Shown: positions 1 to 10,600 of the stretch, piece after piece | Numbering within the stretch: position 1 is the first letter of the stretch | How the letters are laid out: each line of letters starts with the position of its first letter | Assembly: GCA_013215145.1 (NCBI GenBank) | Contig: JABSRP010000010.1 | Location: forward strand, 186,001 to 250,000 | From: Pseudobacteriovorax sp. | GTDB taxonomy: Bacteria > Bdellovibrionota_B > Oligoflexia > Oligoflexales > Oligoflexaceae | Length of the DNA stretch: 64,000 nt | Reading direction: 5' to 3' | Notes under the pieces: generated by a model | The model's database searches: none | The model's input: only the letters and a program-made list of their open reading frames with translations | Told to the model about the DNA's origin: nothing | Made by a program: the position numbers and the translations under genes

Positions 1-237
1 ATGAATCACCACCTTAGAAAGGCATATCGAAAAATAGTTCTGCCACAGATAATACTAACATCATGAGGACAAGCTGAGGACCCACGATTTTTTTTGATCA
101 CCTGTCAATATCCTGACGCACATCGCCCATACTTACATCATAACACCCTGTAATTACTAACGCTATCATTGTCACAGAAATTGCTTGTTCATCGGTGGAA
201 TCCTGTTGTTGCTGTCCCAGTTGTCGTGGAGTTGAAA
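1..237. other. upstream non-coding stretch
   Basis: I see no supportable gene here. There is a T8 tract near 90-98 but no clear hairpin before it. The last part carries the ribosome binding site (GGAG at 228-231) of the next gene. Short open frames at the left edge have no recognisable features. Confidence 0.4.
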
Positions 238-672
238 ATGGACCAGTTGTTAAAATTTATGAATTTCGGATGCATCGATAACAAGCTGTATTGGCGCATG
301 CCTAGCACCCAAGGCGATAGTCAGTACGAGATACAATGGCGAAAAGACCATCCAAGCGCTTGGCGCTTTCGCAAAGTAGGCGACATCTTTTGGAAGCTCT
401 CCTCGTCAGAATACTTAGTGAAAAACTTAGAGCGCGAGCCGATTGACCTCGCAGAGTTCGAAAGTAAGGTAAAACACTCCGTACTTCAGCAGGTCTCTTT
501 TGCGGACCGGATCTTACGAGATGCTTGGGAATCCTTCGGGCGAGAGACCGTGGAGCAGGCTGTTTGGGAAAACCAAAAATTCATGGAAGCTCTTGAAGAG
601 GCCGTGCAAAGGCTGACCAAAACAGAGGTCAAAGCTGAGCCACGCAAACGACTAACCCTGGTGAAATCCTAG
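238..672 (+). CDS. hypothetical protein (144 aa)
   Basis: I do not recognise this protein. The ATG at 238 is chosen because GGAG lies six bases upstream; the frame stays open back to a TTG at 169, which has no such site. The product is soluble-looking and charged, with a Trp-rich beta-like first half and a helical second half containing many Glu and Gln residues, ending in a basic tail. No signal peptide or membrane segment is visible. It precedes the Nudix gene by about 46 bases on the same strand, so the two may be co-transcribed. Function is unknown. Confidence 0.6.
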   Translation: MDQLLKFMNFGCIDNKLYWRMPSTQGDSQYEIQWRKDHPSAWRFRKVGDIFWKLSSSEYLVKNLEREPIDLAEFESKVKHSVLQQVSFADRILRDAWESFGRETVEQAVWENQKFMEALEEAVQRLTKTEVKAEPRKRLTLVKS

Positions 673-718
673 ATATTTGAAAGTGGACCGGGGTTTACTA
701 CCTTGCTACACTTCCGGT

Positions 719-1294
719 ATGAGTCGCAATGATCCAAACATCGACCCCTGGCTTGCCAATCTCCTTCCCGTACCTCAATCTTGGGACGGGTGGCAAGGCA
801 CGCGCATGTCAGCAGTACTTTTTCTAATTTTAACTTCGAAACATAATCCTCCGAAGCTAGTTCTTACAAAGCGAAGTCGTACCGTTAGCACTCACAAGGG
901 ACAGATAGGACTGCCGGGAGGCCATCGGGAGACTTATGATCGCAGTCCGGTGGATACGGCTCTAAGAGAGGCCCATGAAGAGATCGCGGCCAATACGGAT
1001 GTCATTGACGTGGTAGGCCAGTTTAAAACGGAAACATCCCTACAAGGGCACGCTGTCGTACCAATTTTAGGGTTGAGTAGCGAGGATCAGCAAGATTTCA
1101 AGGCCTCAACTGATGAAGTTGCCAAGATTATTCAGGTCCCACTTCATCAGCTCACGCAAGATTTCTGCGAGACGATCTCGTTTAGCCTTTTTCGGATTCA
1201 GCGCACCTCATCTCTGTACCGCTACGAGACCCATTTGATATGGGGTCTCACAGCCAAAATTATTTCAAGTATTGCGCCACCTACCGATTCATAA
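719..1294 (+). CDS. Nudix hydrolase, CoA pyrophosphatase-like
   Basis: A Nudix-fold phosphohydrolase, probably of the CoA/acyl-CoA diphosphatase subgroup (NudL/YeaB type). The Nudix box runs from GG at about residues 67-68 (preceded by LP) to REAHEEI at 83-89, giving the metal-binding Glu residues. The LPGG lead-in and the SPVDTALREAHEEI form are typical of the CoA subgroup. The Gly that normally ends the box is Ala here (EEIAA). Length (about 191 aa) suits the family. The ATG at 719 is chosen; GTG 683 and TTG 677 are in frame but none of the three has a clear ribosome site. The 3' end overlaps the convergent pgi gene by 14 bp. Substrate is inferred. Confidence 0.8.
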   Translation: MSRNDPNIDPWLANLLPVPQSWDGWQGTRMSAVLFLILTSKHNPPKLVLTKRSRTVSTHKGQIGLPGGHRETYDRSPVDTALREAHEEIAANTDVIDVVGQFKTETSLQGHAVVPILGLSSEDQQDFKASTDEVAKIIQVPLHQLTQDFCETISFSLFRIQRTSSLYRYETHLIWGLTAKIISSIAPPTDS

Positions 1295-2630
1295 GCTCTT
1301 TTTGTAGATCCTCGTACCCAGGCCGTCCCATAATCGCAAAAAGATTTTTTTTGTAAGCTTCCACTCCAGGCTGATCAAAAGGATTCACTTTCATCAGCAA
1401 ACAACTAACGGCACAAGCGGTTTCAAAAAACGCAAACATCTGTCCAATGCCTCGTTCATCAAGCACAGGAAACGTTAAGGATACGTTAGGAACACCGCCA
1501 TCAGAGTGAGCTATTTGAGTCGCTTCAACAGCTGCTTGGTTTACCACTTCAACCCGTTTGGACTCGAGGTAACCCAAACCATCTTCGTCTTCTGTTGCAG
1601 GGACGCGTAGGACTTTGTCAATGCCACCCACCGAATAGGGCTGTTCATCGAACGACAAAAATGTCTCGATCATACAACGATCGCCCTCCTGTAGGAATTG
1701 ACCGAGAGAGTGCAGGTCAGTGGTGATCCCCAAGCCTGTAGGGAAAAGTCCAATACCTCCCTTGCCTTCGGACTCTCCAAATAGCTGTTTCCACCATTCT
1801 ACGAAATACATTAACTTTGGATTTGCATAGGCCAAAACTTCGATTTTCTTTCCAGATTGATAAGCAGCGACACGAAATGACGCATAATCGAGGCATGGCT
1901 TAGCTAAGGCTTCCGTCTCCAACTCTGTAAAGATACTGTCAGCCCCTTCCAACAGTTGGCGGATATTCACTCCAGCCAGCGCAAGAGGAACAAGACCTAC
2001 TGCAGATAGCACCGAATATCTGCCACCAATATCTGTGGGAACCGCAAACGTCTGATATCCAACTTTCTTAGCCAGCTTAAGCAAAGCACCATTCTCAGGA
2101 TCCGTAGTTGCAATGATCCTCTTATTGGCTTCCTTTTTGCCGTAACGGGCTTCCAATGATTGTTTTACCAAACGAAAAGCTATGGATGGTTCCGTGGTGG
2201 TACCAGATTTACTGATAACGTCGACCACAGGAGACCGCGTTCCGATTAAATCTAGAGTCTCAATCATTTCCGCCTCGGAAAGATGATGCCCCAAATATAC
2301 AACCAGAGGTTTGGTACCAGGAACGATGCCTTGGTAAGTATGCTTGGTCGCTTCGACCACCGCCTTAGTTCCCAAATACGAGCCACCAATACCAATAACA
2401 ACCACGAGGTCATAGGCAAAGTCTATAGAATCGACGTAAGAGCTGATCTCATCTGCGAGGGCAAAGCCCTTTCGCTTTGGAAAGTTATACCAACCTGTAA
2501 ACCTTCCATCTTCTACCTGGTTATTCTGTAGTTGAGATAAGGCCTCCTGAGCAGAGACAGTTAATTTTTCCACCTCTTGACTCAATGAAGAGCTTAGGTT
2601 TTTTTGATCCGTTGTTACAGTTGCATTCAA
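1281..2630 (-). CDS. pgi: glucose-6-phosphate isomerase
   Basis: Interconverts glucose-6-phosphate and fructose-6-phosphate in glycolysis and gluconeogenesis, in the cytoplasm. At 449 aa it matches the short bacterial type (Bacillus/Thermotoga-like) rather than the 550-aa enterobacterial type. Visible signatures are the sugar-phosphate-binding GIGGSYLG near residue 82, SKSGTTTEPS near 142, and DIGGRYSVLSAVG near 200, all characteristic of the SIS fold of PGI. The gene is convergent with the Nudix gene (14-bp overlap) and lies just downstream of hflX on the same strand with 26 bp between them, so read-through from hflX is possible. Confidence 0.95.
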   Translation of the reverse strand: MNATVTTDQKNLSSSLSQEVEKLTVSAQEALSQLQNNQVEDGRFTGWYNFPKRKGFALADEISSYVDSIDFAYDLVVVIGIGGSYLGTKAVVEATKHTYQGIVPGTKPLVVYLGHHLSEAEMIETLDLIGTRSPVVDVISKSGTTTEPSIAFRLVKQSLEARYGKKEANKRIIATTDPENGALLKLAKKVGYQTFAVPTDIGGRYSVLSAVGLVPLALAGVNIRQLLEGADSIFTELETEALAKPCLDYASFRVAAYQSGKKIEVLAYANPKLMYFVEWWKQLFGESEGKGGIGLFPTGLGITTDLHSLGQFLQEGDRCMIETFLSFDEQPYSVGGIDKVLRVPATEDEDGLGYLESKRVEVVNQAAVEATQIAHSDGGVPNVSLTFPVLDERGIGQMFAFFETACAVSCLLMKVNPFDQPGVEAYKKNLFAIMGRPGYEDLQKELMNR

Positions 2631-2656
2631 GTGTTTACTCCAGTTTAATGATATAA

Positions 2657-3946
2657 TTAGGATTCATTTACCGAAACGACAAACCGTCTTAGCTTAGCCA
2701 TGGTTGCCCCAGTAGATTTGACTTCGAATACGATAATTCCATCGGCTTCGTAATCGCTTTCAACGATCAAACAGTTTTTATACACCTTGGACAGGGTCGA
2801 CTGTTCGTTTACGGGCACCTCAAGCCGATAAGAGACCAGATTACTTTTAAAGAAATCATAGATGCGATCTCTTAGAGTTAGGATACAATCACTGTCGTTG
2901 GCGCTGATCGCCACAGACCCGGGGTAAGCCGCTTTCAAGACGCGGGGCAGTATCTGATCTTTCAGTAAATCTACTTTATTGAAGACCATAATCTGAGGCA
3001 CCTCCCCAGCTCCGATTTCGTTCAATACCTTTTGCGTAATTTCGATATGCTCTTCGTAACTGTGATAGCTCACATCAACCACATGTAATAGGAGATCCGA
3101 ATCACCAACCTCGTCTAGGGTGGACTTAAACGATTCAACTAACGCATGAGGTAGGTTTTTGATGAAGCCAACCGTGTCACTGATCAACAGTTTTGGTCTA
3201 GTAGTCGGGTCGATCGTTTTGATGTTGGTATCTAAAGTAGCAAACAACTCATCTTTTCCAGCAACTTCCGAACGAGTCAGTCGCTTCATCAGAGTGGTTT
3301 TCCCACTGTTGGTATAGCCAACGATCGCCACTTTCAACTCGTTTGAGCGCGATTTTCTTTGCACCTGTTTTTCTTTGCGAATCGTCTCCAACTGCTTTTG
3401 TAGTCGGGCGATCCGTTCTCTTGCACGGCGCCGATCGACCTCAATCTGCTTCTCACCCATCCCTCGTGAGCGAACACCGCCGCCTGTCTGACGCTGAAAA
3501 TGAGTCCAGGCACCGGTTAATCTGGGTAGCAAATACTCTAAGCGAGCAATCTCGACCTGAGTTTTCGCTTGATTCGAACGGGCATGCTGCGAAAAGATCT
3601 CTAAAATAATGCCAGTTCGATCCATAACGGTTAAACCAGTCATGGCCTCAAGGTTACGTGTCTGCGGGGGGGATAAAGGGCGATCAAAAACGATGAGGTC
3701 GGCGCATGTAGACTCCGCAACCTCCTTGATTTCCTCAACTTTTCCGGTACCGAGCAACGTTTTAGCGATCAGTTTGTGACGCTTTTGGCAGACTCTTGCT
3801 TCGACGGGAACACCTAGGGTTTCAAGAAGCGACTGTAACTCGTCAAGGTCCTCTTGAACTTTTTCCGAATCTTCACTGTTTAGCACAATACCCACAATAA
3901 TCGCTTTACTATTGGATTTATGGATACCTACAGGTTCTTCGTTCAT
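2657..3946 (-). CDS. hflX: GTPase HflX
   Basis: Ribosome-associated GTPase that splits stalled or hibernating 70S ribosomes. In order, the protein has the HflX N-terminal domain, a glycine-rich linker (TGGGVRSRGMGEKQ) followed by a charged coiled coil, then the G domain with G1 GYTNSGKTT at about residues 210-218, G3 DTVG at 257-260 and G4 NKVD at 323-326. The start is placed at the ATG at 3946 (429 aa) because GGAAGGG lies about eight bases upstream. The frame is open a further 36 codons, but that extension looks unlike the family. It is divergent from the membrane-protein gene at 4085. Confidence 0.93.
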   Translation of the reverse strand: MNEEPVGIHKSNSKAIIVGIVLNSEDSEKVQEDLDELQSLLETLGVPVEARVCQKRHKLIAKTLLGTGKVEEIKEVAESTCADLIVFDRPLSPPQTRNLEAMTGLTVMDRTGIILEIFSQHARSNQAKTQVEIARLEYLLPRLTGAWTHFQRQTGGGVRSRGMGEKQIEVDRRRARERIARLQKQLETIRKEKQVQRKSRSNELKVAIVGYTNSGKTTLMKRLTRSEVAGKDELFATLDTNIKTIDPTTRPKLLISDTVGFIKNLPHALVESFKSTLDEVGDSDLLLHVVDVSYHSYEEHIEITQKVLNEIGAGEVPQIMVFNKVDLLKDQILPRVLKAAYPGSVAISANDSDCILTLRDRIYDFFKSNLVSYRLEVPVNEQSTLSKVYKNCLIVESDYEADGIIVFEVKSTGATMAKLRRFVVSVNES

Positions 3947-4084
3947 ATGATTTGCCCTTCCATTTGCCCAGAGACAGACATAGCAGACATTCAGGGATAA
4001 ATTAATCCCTAAGCGACTCTTCGCTGACTTTCTAACTCCGAAAATTAGACTCAAGCGAAGATACTCTACACCGATAATCCTGAC

Positions 4085-4831
4085 ATGAAGAATTTAATCC
4101 TGTTTCTACTAGCAAATTTGATTATAAATACTGAGTCTTTCGCTACGCTCAATGCGGAAGGAGGGAGTCCCACAAAGTTGACCCCGTCGCCTCCAAAGCC
4201 GCAACTGCATCTGGGGGAAAACTTTCATTTCAGTTTTGGGTTCAAAACGGGCAGCCTCAACCTAAATTTATCAGACCCTGAATCGTTGCCTGAGACGCCA
4301 CAAGCTGGCATTTATGATGACGAAAGACCCATCTCGGGTATTTTCACAGGCGGCTCAATCAGAGAGTTTCGTACAGTTTTGACCGCGGTCTGGCAATATC
4401 GCGGTCAACTCATTAGCGCTGGTGGGGGAATATTCAACCTTCAGGTAGGAAATCCCGGTGAAGATGCGACGAAAGGACAAAGCCGCGCCAGCATGCACCT
4501 AAATGGAATCACAAGTGAAATCTCAGTACTTCGCAAATTTTCAGGCTACGGCTACACCAAAGGAACCCTTCACATCGATGGGTTTGTCGATGGCGAACTT
4601 CAGCGCCGGTACTTGATACGCTCTGATGGAACACTCATCTCGTCCCCGGCATCTCTAGGCTCAGGTTACAGGCTTAGTATTTCCGGAGAGTATTTATTCA
4701 ACACAAGTATGGGATTTAGTGTTGGGGCCACTCTTGGATTAGAATACGGGCTTCTGCAGTTTGAGAAAACAAATGGCGCCACCTCAATCTATGGGATCAC
4801 CTATGGACTGAGCGCTGTTCTTCGGATTTGA
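4085..4831 (+). CDS. predicted outer-membrane beta-barrel protein
   Basis: I do not recognise the family. The N-terminus (MKNLILFLLANLIINTESFA) looks like a Sec signal peptide. It is followed by a Pro-rich linker and then alternating hydrophobic/polar stretches ending GYRLSISGEYLF, GFSVGATLGLEYG and ITYGLSAVLRI, typical of an eight- to ten-strand outer-membrane barrel. The last residue is Ile, not the more usual Phe. No good ribosome site precedes the ATG. About 138 bp separate it from the divergent hflX. It resembles in style, but not obviously in sequence, the barrel protein at 60.2 kb. Confidence 0.7.
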   Translation: MKNLILFLLANLIINTESFATLNAEGGSPTKLTPSPPKPQLHLGENFHFSFGFKTGSLNLNLSDPESLPETPQAGIYDDERPISGIFTGGSIREFRTVLTAVWQYRGQLISAGGGIFNLQVGNPGEDATKGQSRASMHLNGITSEISVLRKFSGYGYTKGTLHIDGFVDGELQRRYLIRSDGTLISSPASLGSGYRLSISGEYLFNTSMGFSVGATLGLEYGLLQFEKTNGATSIYGITYGLSAVLRI

Positions 4832-5147
4832 TCTTTCCCCAGGTTTTACCCTTTCCAAGTCATCATCTACCACAGAGGTCTTTCAACCACTGACACGTTG
4901 TCAAGCTGACAAAACACAGCCATTTTAACTTATCGGATTTGGTTCAAAAACCGTAATCATTTTAAATAGATAGGCATTTTTTTCCTACCGTAAGGTTTGC
5001 TGTAGCGAGGCGTTTTTTTTTCAACTGTCAAATTAGATAGTTACGAGCTTAGTCCGGGTGTCGATTAAATGACGCTAGCAGTTAGGCGAAAAGATCCTTG
5101 AAGTCACTAGGATGATATAGGCATGAGCCAAAGACAGGAGGTCACGA
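4832..5147. other. intergenic region before the flagellin gene
   Basis: No gene is seen in this 316-bp stretch. It contains a short perfect inverted repeat TTGTCA-AGC-TGACAA at 4898-4912 and a T9 run at 5013-5021 after a GC-rich stretch. The T9 run could mark a weak terminator of the upstream gene, although I could not draw a convincing stem. The sigma-28-like promoter and the strong ribosome site of the flagellin gene lie at its right end. Confidence 0.5.
5066..5092 (+). promoter_or_regulatory. sigma-28 (FliA)-type promoter of flagellin
   Basis: The sequence is TAAATGAC, 11 bases, then GGCGAAAA. The sigma-28 consensus is TAAAGTTT-N11-GCCGATAA; the -35 core TAAA is exact, the spacing is exact, and six of eight -10 positions agree. 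It lies 55 bp upstream of the flagellin start, a usual distance. The ribosome site AGGAGGT at 5136-5142 follows. The assignment rests on sequence match and context. Confidence 0.7.
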
Positions 5148-6074
5148 ATGGGTCTAAGAATAAGGACCAATGTAGCGTCAATCAATGCACAGCGTAGACT
5201 AGAACAGTCAACCGCTGCAGTATCAGACTCTTCAAACAAGCTAGCTTCAGGTAAACGTATCAATAAGGCTGCAGATGATGCCGCGGGTCTGGCTATTTCA
5301 TCAAACCTTAATGCAGACGTCAGATCGTTGACTCAAGCTCGCCGCAACGCAAACGATGGCGTATCGCTCGTTCAAACCGCGGAGGGGGGACTGGTCGAAA
5401 CCACATCGATGCTGACCAGGCTAAGAGAACTTGCCGTGCAGGCAGCAAGTGACACCGTGGGTCGCACCGAACGCGAATTTCTTGATAAGGAATTCGTTGC
5501 ACTTAAAGACGAGATTGACCGTATTGCTAACTCGGTGGAGTTCAATGGTACGCGCTTACTAGTTGGTAATGCTGACATTCCTGAGGAGTTGGCGAACCAG
5601 GACGGAACCTTTCCCCTGGAGATTCAAGTTTCAAAAGACTACTATGAAGGTGTCGACGATATCAGCGAGAGGAATCAAGTCAACATCATCAAAATCGACT
5701 TTGCCAACCTAAACGCTTTCACTGAAGGCGAGGGTAGCCTCGACATTGGCCGTGCCGAAGAAGGAGCACGAGTTAACAACAAACAAATCGCTCAAAACAG
5801 CATTATGCGTTTGGACGATGCCATCGTAAAAGTCAGCGACTATAGGGCCTACCTTGGTTCGATTCAAAACCGGCTAGGATCGACCATTAATAGCTTAGGT
5901 GTTCAGGTCGAAAACCTATCCGCTGCACGAAGTAGAATCGAAGATACCGATTTTGCAAGCGAGACTGCCCGATTTACCTCGGAGAATATTCTCCAGCAGG
6001 CAGGTGCCGCTGTGCTAACACAGGCGAACACATTTCCTCAAACAGCTCTTGGGCTTGTTCAAAACCTAGGTTAA
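5148..6074 (+). CDS. fliC: flagellin
   Basis: Structural subunit of the flagellar filament, exported by the flagellar type III system. The conserved N-terminal D0/D1 region (residues 1 to about 150, starting [18 protein letters not shown] and containing [20 protein letters not shown]) and the C-terminal region (from about 215, with [27 protein letters not shown]) are both present. The central variable part is short, so this is a 308-aa flagellin without large D2/D3 domains. Context is monocistronic: a sigma-28-like promoter, AGGAGGT six bases before the ATG, and a hairpin terminator after the stop. No other flagellar gene is in the window. Confidence 0.95.
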   Translation: MGLRIRTNVASINAQRRLEQSTAAVSDSSNKLASGKRINKAADDAAGLAISSNLNADVRSLTQARRNANDGVSLVQTAEGGLVETTSMLTRLRELAVQAASDTVGRTEREFLDKEFVALKDEIDRIANSVEFNGTRLLVGNADIPEELANQDGTFPLEIQVSKDYYEGVDDISERNQVNIIKIDFANLNAFTEGEGSLDIGRAEEGARVNNKQIAQNSIMRLDDAIVKVSDYRAYLGSIQNRLGSTINSLGVQVENLSAARSRIEDTDFASETARFTSENILQQAGAAVLTQANTFPQTALGLVQNLG

Positions 6075-6096
6075 TGAATAACGTGATCCCATTAAT

Positions 6097-6127
6097 AGGC
6101 CAGCATGAGAGCTGGCCTTCTTTTTTA
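6097..6127 (+). terminator. intrinsic terminator after flagellin
   Basis: A perfect 8-bp stem AGGCCAGC / GCTGGCCT (6097-6104 and 6111-6118) with a six-base loop is followed by TCTTTTTT. It lies 23 bp after the flagellin stop. The opposite strand lacks a T run, so it serves the rightward transcript only. Confidence 0.9.
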
Positions 6128-6177
6128 TTCGAGAATTATTTAGGTACTGTTTAACAAGTCGTTTCCTTGAAGGATTT

Positions 6178-7611
6178 TTAGACCTGCAAACTGGAATGAA
6201 TGGCCTCAGCAGCTTGGCGCCCCTCAGCAATAGCCCAAACCACTAATGATTGGCCTCGCCTTGCATCACCCGCCGCAAACACTTTTTTACTGGATGTTTC
6301 GAAAGCATTTTCTTTAGTCTGAATCTGCCCTCTATCTGTGATAGCTAACGAAAAGTCTTTGTCTATCCCTTCAAAGCCAACAGCGATCAAAGCCAAATCG
6401 CAAGGCCAAGTCCTTTCACTACCTTCCATAGGGACCATATGCTTTTTTCCTGACTCGTCTTCTTGCCATTCCACATCTACTGTTTCCATAGCTTTAATGG
6501 TACCATTCTCATCACCAATAAATTTCTTGGTTAGTACTGCCCATTCTCGTTTTCCACCCTCTTGCTGAGAGGTAGATGTTCTAAGCATCATTGTCCAAGC
6601 TGGCCAAGGTGAGACTTCTGGTCTTTCAGGAGCTCTAGGAAACCGCCCTAAATCTACAGGCATCGGCATGATTTCAAATTGAGTTACTGATTTGGCTCCC
6701 TGTCTTAAGGATGTCCCCAAACAATCAGAACCTGTATCTCCACCACCGATAACGATGACATGTTTTCCCCTTGCTGTGACTCTATTATTAGAGTCAGAAT
6801 CATTAAACTTGTACTTTGTAGCCATACGAAGGATATCGTCGGCAAAGTGAATTCCAGTGAGCGAGCGACCTGGTATGGCGATATCCCGAGGCTTCGAAGC
6901 GCCCGATGCCACGAGGACACGATCGAAGTCAGCTTCTAATTCCGCCATGGTAACGTCGACTCCAATTTCGGTATTCAAAACAAAAGTTATTCCTTCAGCC
7001 TTGAGCTGGTCAACGCGACGAAGAACTTTATCTTTTGCAAGCTTAAAGTCAGGAATCCCATACATTAATAGGCCACCTGGTCTGTCCGACCTTTCATAAA
7101 CCGTCACAAGATGACCTTTGCGATTCAACTGTTGAGCCGCGGCTAATCCTGCCGGTCCACTTCCCACAATCGCAATGGTAAATCCAGTTCGGGCTTCCGG
7201 GACCAATGGCTCAATCCATCCGTACTCAAATCCCTTGTCAGCGATAGCCATTTCAATCGCCTCGATGGAAATAGGATCTTCGTTTATTCCTAAAACACAG
7301 GCGGTTTCGCATGGCGCAGGGCAAACTCGACCTGTAAATTCTGGAAAATTATTCGTCTGATGAAGGCTATGGAGAGCCTTTTTCCAATCTGATTTTGATA
7401 CCAAGTCGTTCCACTCGGGAATATTATTGCCTAAAGGGCAGCCTTGATGACAAAAGGGAACACCGCAGTCCATACAGCGCGCACCCTGTTTGCGTAAGTC
7501 CCGATCATTGAGTGGCTCCATAAACTCATCGAAATGTTTCAAACGTAGGTCTACTGCCTGCTTTTTTGGATCCATCCTGCGATACTTTAGAAAACCTTCT
7601 ACCTCACCCAT
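6178..7611 (-). CDS. gltD: glutamate synthase small (beta) subunit
   Basis: FAD- and iron-sulfur-containing NAD(P)H-oxidising subunit that passes electrons to GltB for glutamate formation from 2-oxoglutarate and glutamine. The N-terminal cysteine clusters are visible (CMDCGVPFCHQGCP and VCPAPCETAC), followed by the FAD dinucleotide fold GSGPAGLAAAQQL near residue 151 and a second NAD(P)H fold (VIGGGDTGSDC) near 290. Length (477 aa) fits the family. The ATG lies within the last codons of gltB, an 8-bp overlap that points to translational coupling and one transcript with gltB. Confidence 0.96.
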   Translation of the reverse strand: MGEVEGFLKYRRMDPKKQAVDLRLKHFDEFMEPLNDRDLRKQGARCMDCGVPFCHQGCPLGNNIPEWNDLVSKSDWKKALHSLHQTNNFPEFTGRVCPAPCETACVLGINEDPISIEAIEMAIADKGFEYGWIEPLVPEARTGFTIAIVGSGPAGLAAAQQLNRKGHLVTVYERSDRPGGLLMYGIPDFKLAKDKVLRRVDQLKAEGITFVLNTEIGVDVTMAELEADFDRVLVASGASKPRDIAIPGRSLTGIHFADDILRMATKYKFNDSDSNNRVTARGKHVIVIGGGDTGSDCLGTSLRQGAKSVTQFEIMPMPVDLGRFPRAPERPEVSPWPAWTMMLRTSTSQQEGGKREWAVLTKKFIGDENGTIKAMETVDVEWQEDESGKKHMVPMEGSERTWPCDLALIAVGFEGIDKDFSLAITDRGQIQTKENAFETSSKKVFAAGDARRGQSLVVWAIAEGRQAAEAIHSSLQV

Positions 7612-10600
7612 AGACTTCCTCCTGTGGCAATAGTGTTTTTTCGATACTTAAGCCATCAATCAATGGACTTTTTACAGATCTTGATTGGTACTTTTGCTTC
7701 ATAGGAGCTAACCCTAAAGCCTCACGATAAGCTCGCGGCATGACTCTTACAAACCTTTGGGAGTAAGAGGTCCAATCATCCAAAATTCTTTGAGCTTTTT
7801 TACTCTTGGTTTTTTTCAAATGCTCTTCGATTAAAGACTTAACTCGTCTCATATCACTGGTATCAACGAGAGCTTCCAAATCAACCATTTCCGCATTGAT
7901 TTGCTTTGAGAATTGCCCCCATTCGTCAAAAATATAAGCAACTCCCCCACTCATACCCGCTGCAAAATTTCGACCTGTTGAGCCGAGAACGAGAACTTCA
8001 CCACCCGTCATGTATTCACAGCCATGATCACCAACACCTTCGACAACGGCGGTAGCACCACTGTTTCTAACAGCGAAGCGTTCTCCAGCTAGGCCACTTA
8101 CGAAAAGAGAACCGGAGGTAGCACCGTATAAAGTAGTATTGCCACAAATAACCGATCTTTCTGTTTCAAACCGCGATCCCTTAGGTGGAACCACAACAAT
8201 TTCCGCCCCACTTAGCCCTTTGCCGCAGTAGTCATTCACTTCTCCTACGACTCGTGCTTTTAGACCTGTAATGCCGTAGGCCATAAAACTCTGCCCAGCA
8301 GCACCGGTAAAGTCGAGACATATCCGGCTTTTTGAAAGCCCTTTCGATCCATATTGCTTGGCGATAGTGCTAGAAACCAAGGTACCAACACTCCGATCGC
8401 GGTTAGTTATTTGACATGATAACGCAAAATCAAGTTCTTGACGGATAGGAATACTCAGGTGCTTAAGGAGAAACCGATTATCAAGTCTCTGCTGAAGCTC
8501 ATGATCCTGATCATTCGTCTTTAAAAGAGGTTCCTGATAGGGATTATTTGGTAACGTAGTCAAACTAGACAGGTCTAATAACTTAGATTTCCAGTGATCA
8601 CATTCCAAACGATAAAGGAGATCCTTGCGACCAACCAGGGATTTAATATCAGAGACACCCAGTTGAGCCAGAATTTCGCGAATCTCTTCTGCTAGTAAGA
8701 TAAAGTAATTGATAAGGTGTTGAGGCTGACCCTGGAACCGTTTCCTTAGTTCGGGGTTTTGGGTGGCGATCCCCACGGGGCAAGTATTCAAATGACACTT
8801 TCTCATCATGATACAGCCGAGAACAACTAGTGCACCTGTACCAATACACCATTCCTCAGCACCCAACATAGTCGCAACAACGATATCCCGCGCTGTCCGG
8901 AGTTGACCGTCGGTTTGCAGGACAACGCGACTTCTCAACCCTGCCTCGACAAGAGAGTTATGGGTTTCTGCGAGCCCTAACTCCCAAGGTAAGCCGGCAT
9001 GCTTTATAGAGGATAGAGGACTAGCCCCAGTGCCACCCTCGTAACCGGAAATAAGAATGACATCAGCCTTGGCCTTAGCTACACCAGCAGCAATCGTCCC
9101 CACTCCGGTAGCTGAAACCAATTTCACACTGACGCGAGCCGTAGGGTTTGAGCTTTTTAAATCGTGTATAAGTTGGGCAAGATCTTCAATAGAATATATA
9201 TCATGGTGGGGAGGAGGAGATATCAAGGTAACTCCAGGGGTGGAGTGTCTGACAGCAGCAATGGCTTTATCGACTTTATGTCCCGGTAGTTGCCCACCCT
9301 CTCCTGGCTTTGCTCCTTGAGCAATTTTGATCTGTAACTCGTCAGCATTCGCAAGATAATTAATCGTAACACCAAAACGACCGCTAGCAATCTGCTTCGT
9401 TGCGCTCCGTTTAGATGATCCGTCAGATTCTAATTTGAATCGTGACTCGTTTTCTCCACCCTCTCCCGAATTGCTTTTACCCCCTAATTGGTTCATAGCC
9501 AAAGCAATGGATTCGTGAGCCTCTTTTGAGATCGAACCAAAAGACATGGCACCTGTAGAGAAGCGCTTAAGTATATCGGTAACAGACTCTACGTCGTTGA
9601 TCTTAACGCTCTCACCTGAGTTTTTGAAAGCAAGAAGACCACGAAGAGACAAGTTTTCACGATTCCCTTTGTCAACGGACTCGCAGAATTTTTTAAACTC
9701 TTCCCGACTGTTAAGTCGAGCAGCTTTTTGCATCCCAGTAATCATAGCAGGGTTATGAAGATGCTTTTCCCCGTTCACACGCCAGTAATAGTCTCCCATT
9801 GATGCGAGTAAATTTCGATCTCTGAAAGTACGTATACGCTCTTTGTGCTCCGCCTCCAATCCGTCGATATCCAATCCACCCATGCGAGTAGGAGTCCAGC
9901 AAAAATAACGATCCACTAATTCTTGAGACAAACCAACTGCCTCAAAGATTTGCGAGCCACGATAGGACTGTAAGGTAGAGATACCCATTTTAGACATAAC
10001 CTTAAGCATGCCATTACCAACGGCTTTAATATAATTATCCTGCTTGCTTGCGAATTCAAGCTGAGAGTCAAAAGCGTAGCTAAAGGCTTCACTACGTAGC
10101 AAATCAAACACCAAATAAGGATTTACCGCTGAAGCCCCGTAACCCATCAAAAGACAGAAATGATGAACCTCTCTTGGCTCACCTGATTCGATCACGATGC
10201 TACATTTATTTCGCAGTCCAAGTTGGATAAGCTCATGATGCAAGGTGCTCGTAGCCAGAAGACTTGGAATAGGAATATGCCCATTGGCAAGGTATTTATC
10301 AGACAATATCAAAATACTTGCAGACTCGTCTACAGCAGCCTTGGCTCGCGCACAAAGCTTATCCAAAGCAGAGGCCAAGGATTCTGATTCTGGATTGTAA
10401 GACATTTCCACAGTAAAAGTTTTTTGCCCGTAGTTTTCCGCATTTTTTAGTCGAGCGATATCAAAGTTGCTCAAAATAGGCTGTCTCAGCTCGATAGCCT
10501 GGCAATTATCGGCTGAATCGTGAATTGGGCTGCCTTTCTTTCCCAAATAGCCTCGAAGACTCGTTACAAGTTTTTCCCGGATGGCATCAATTGGGGGGTT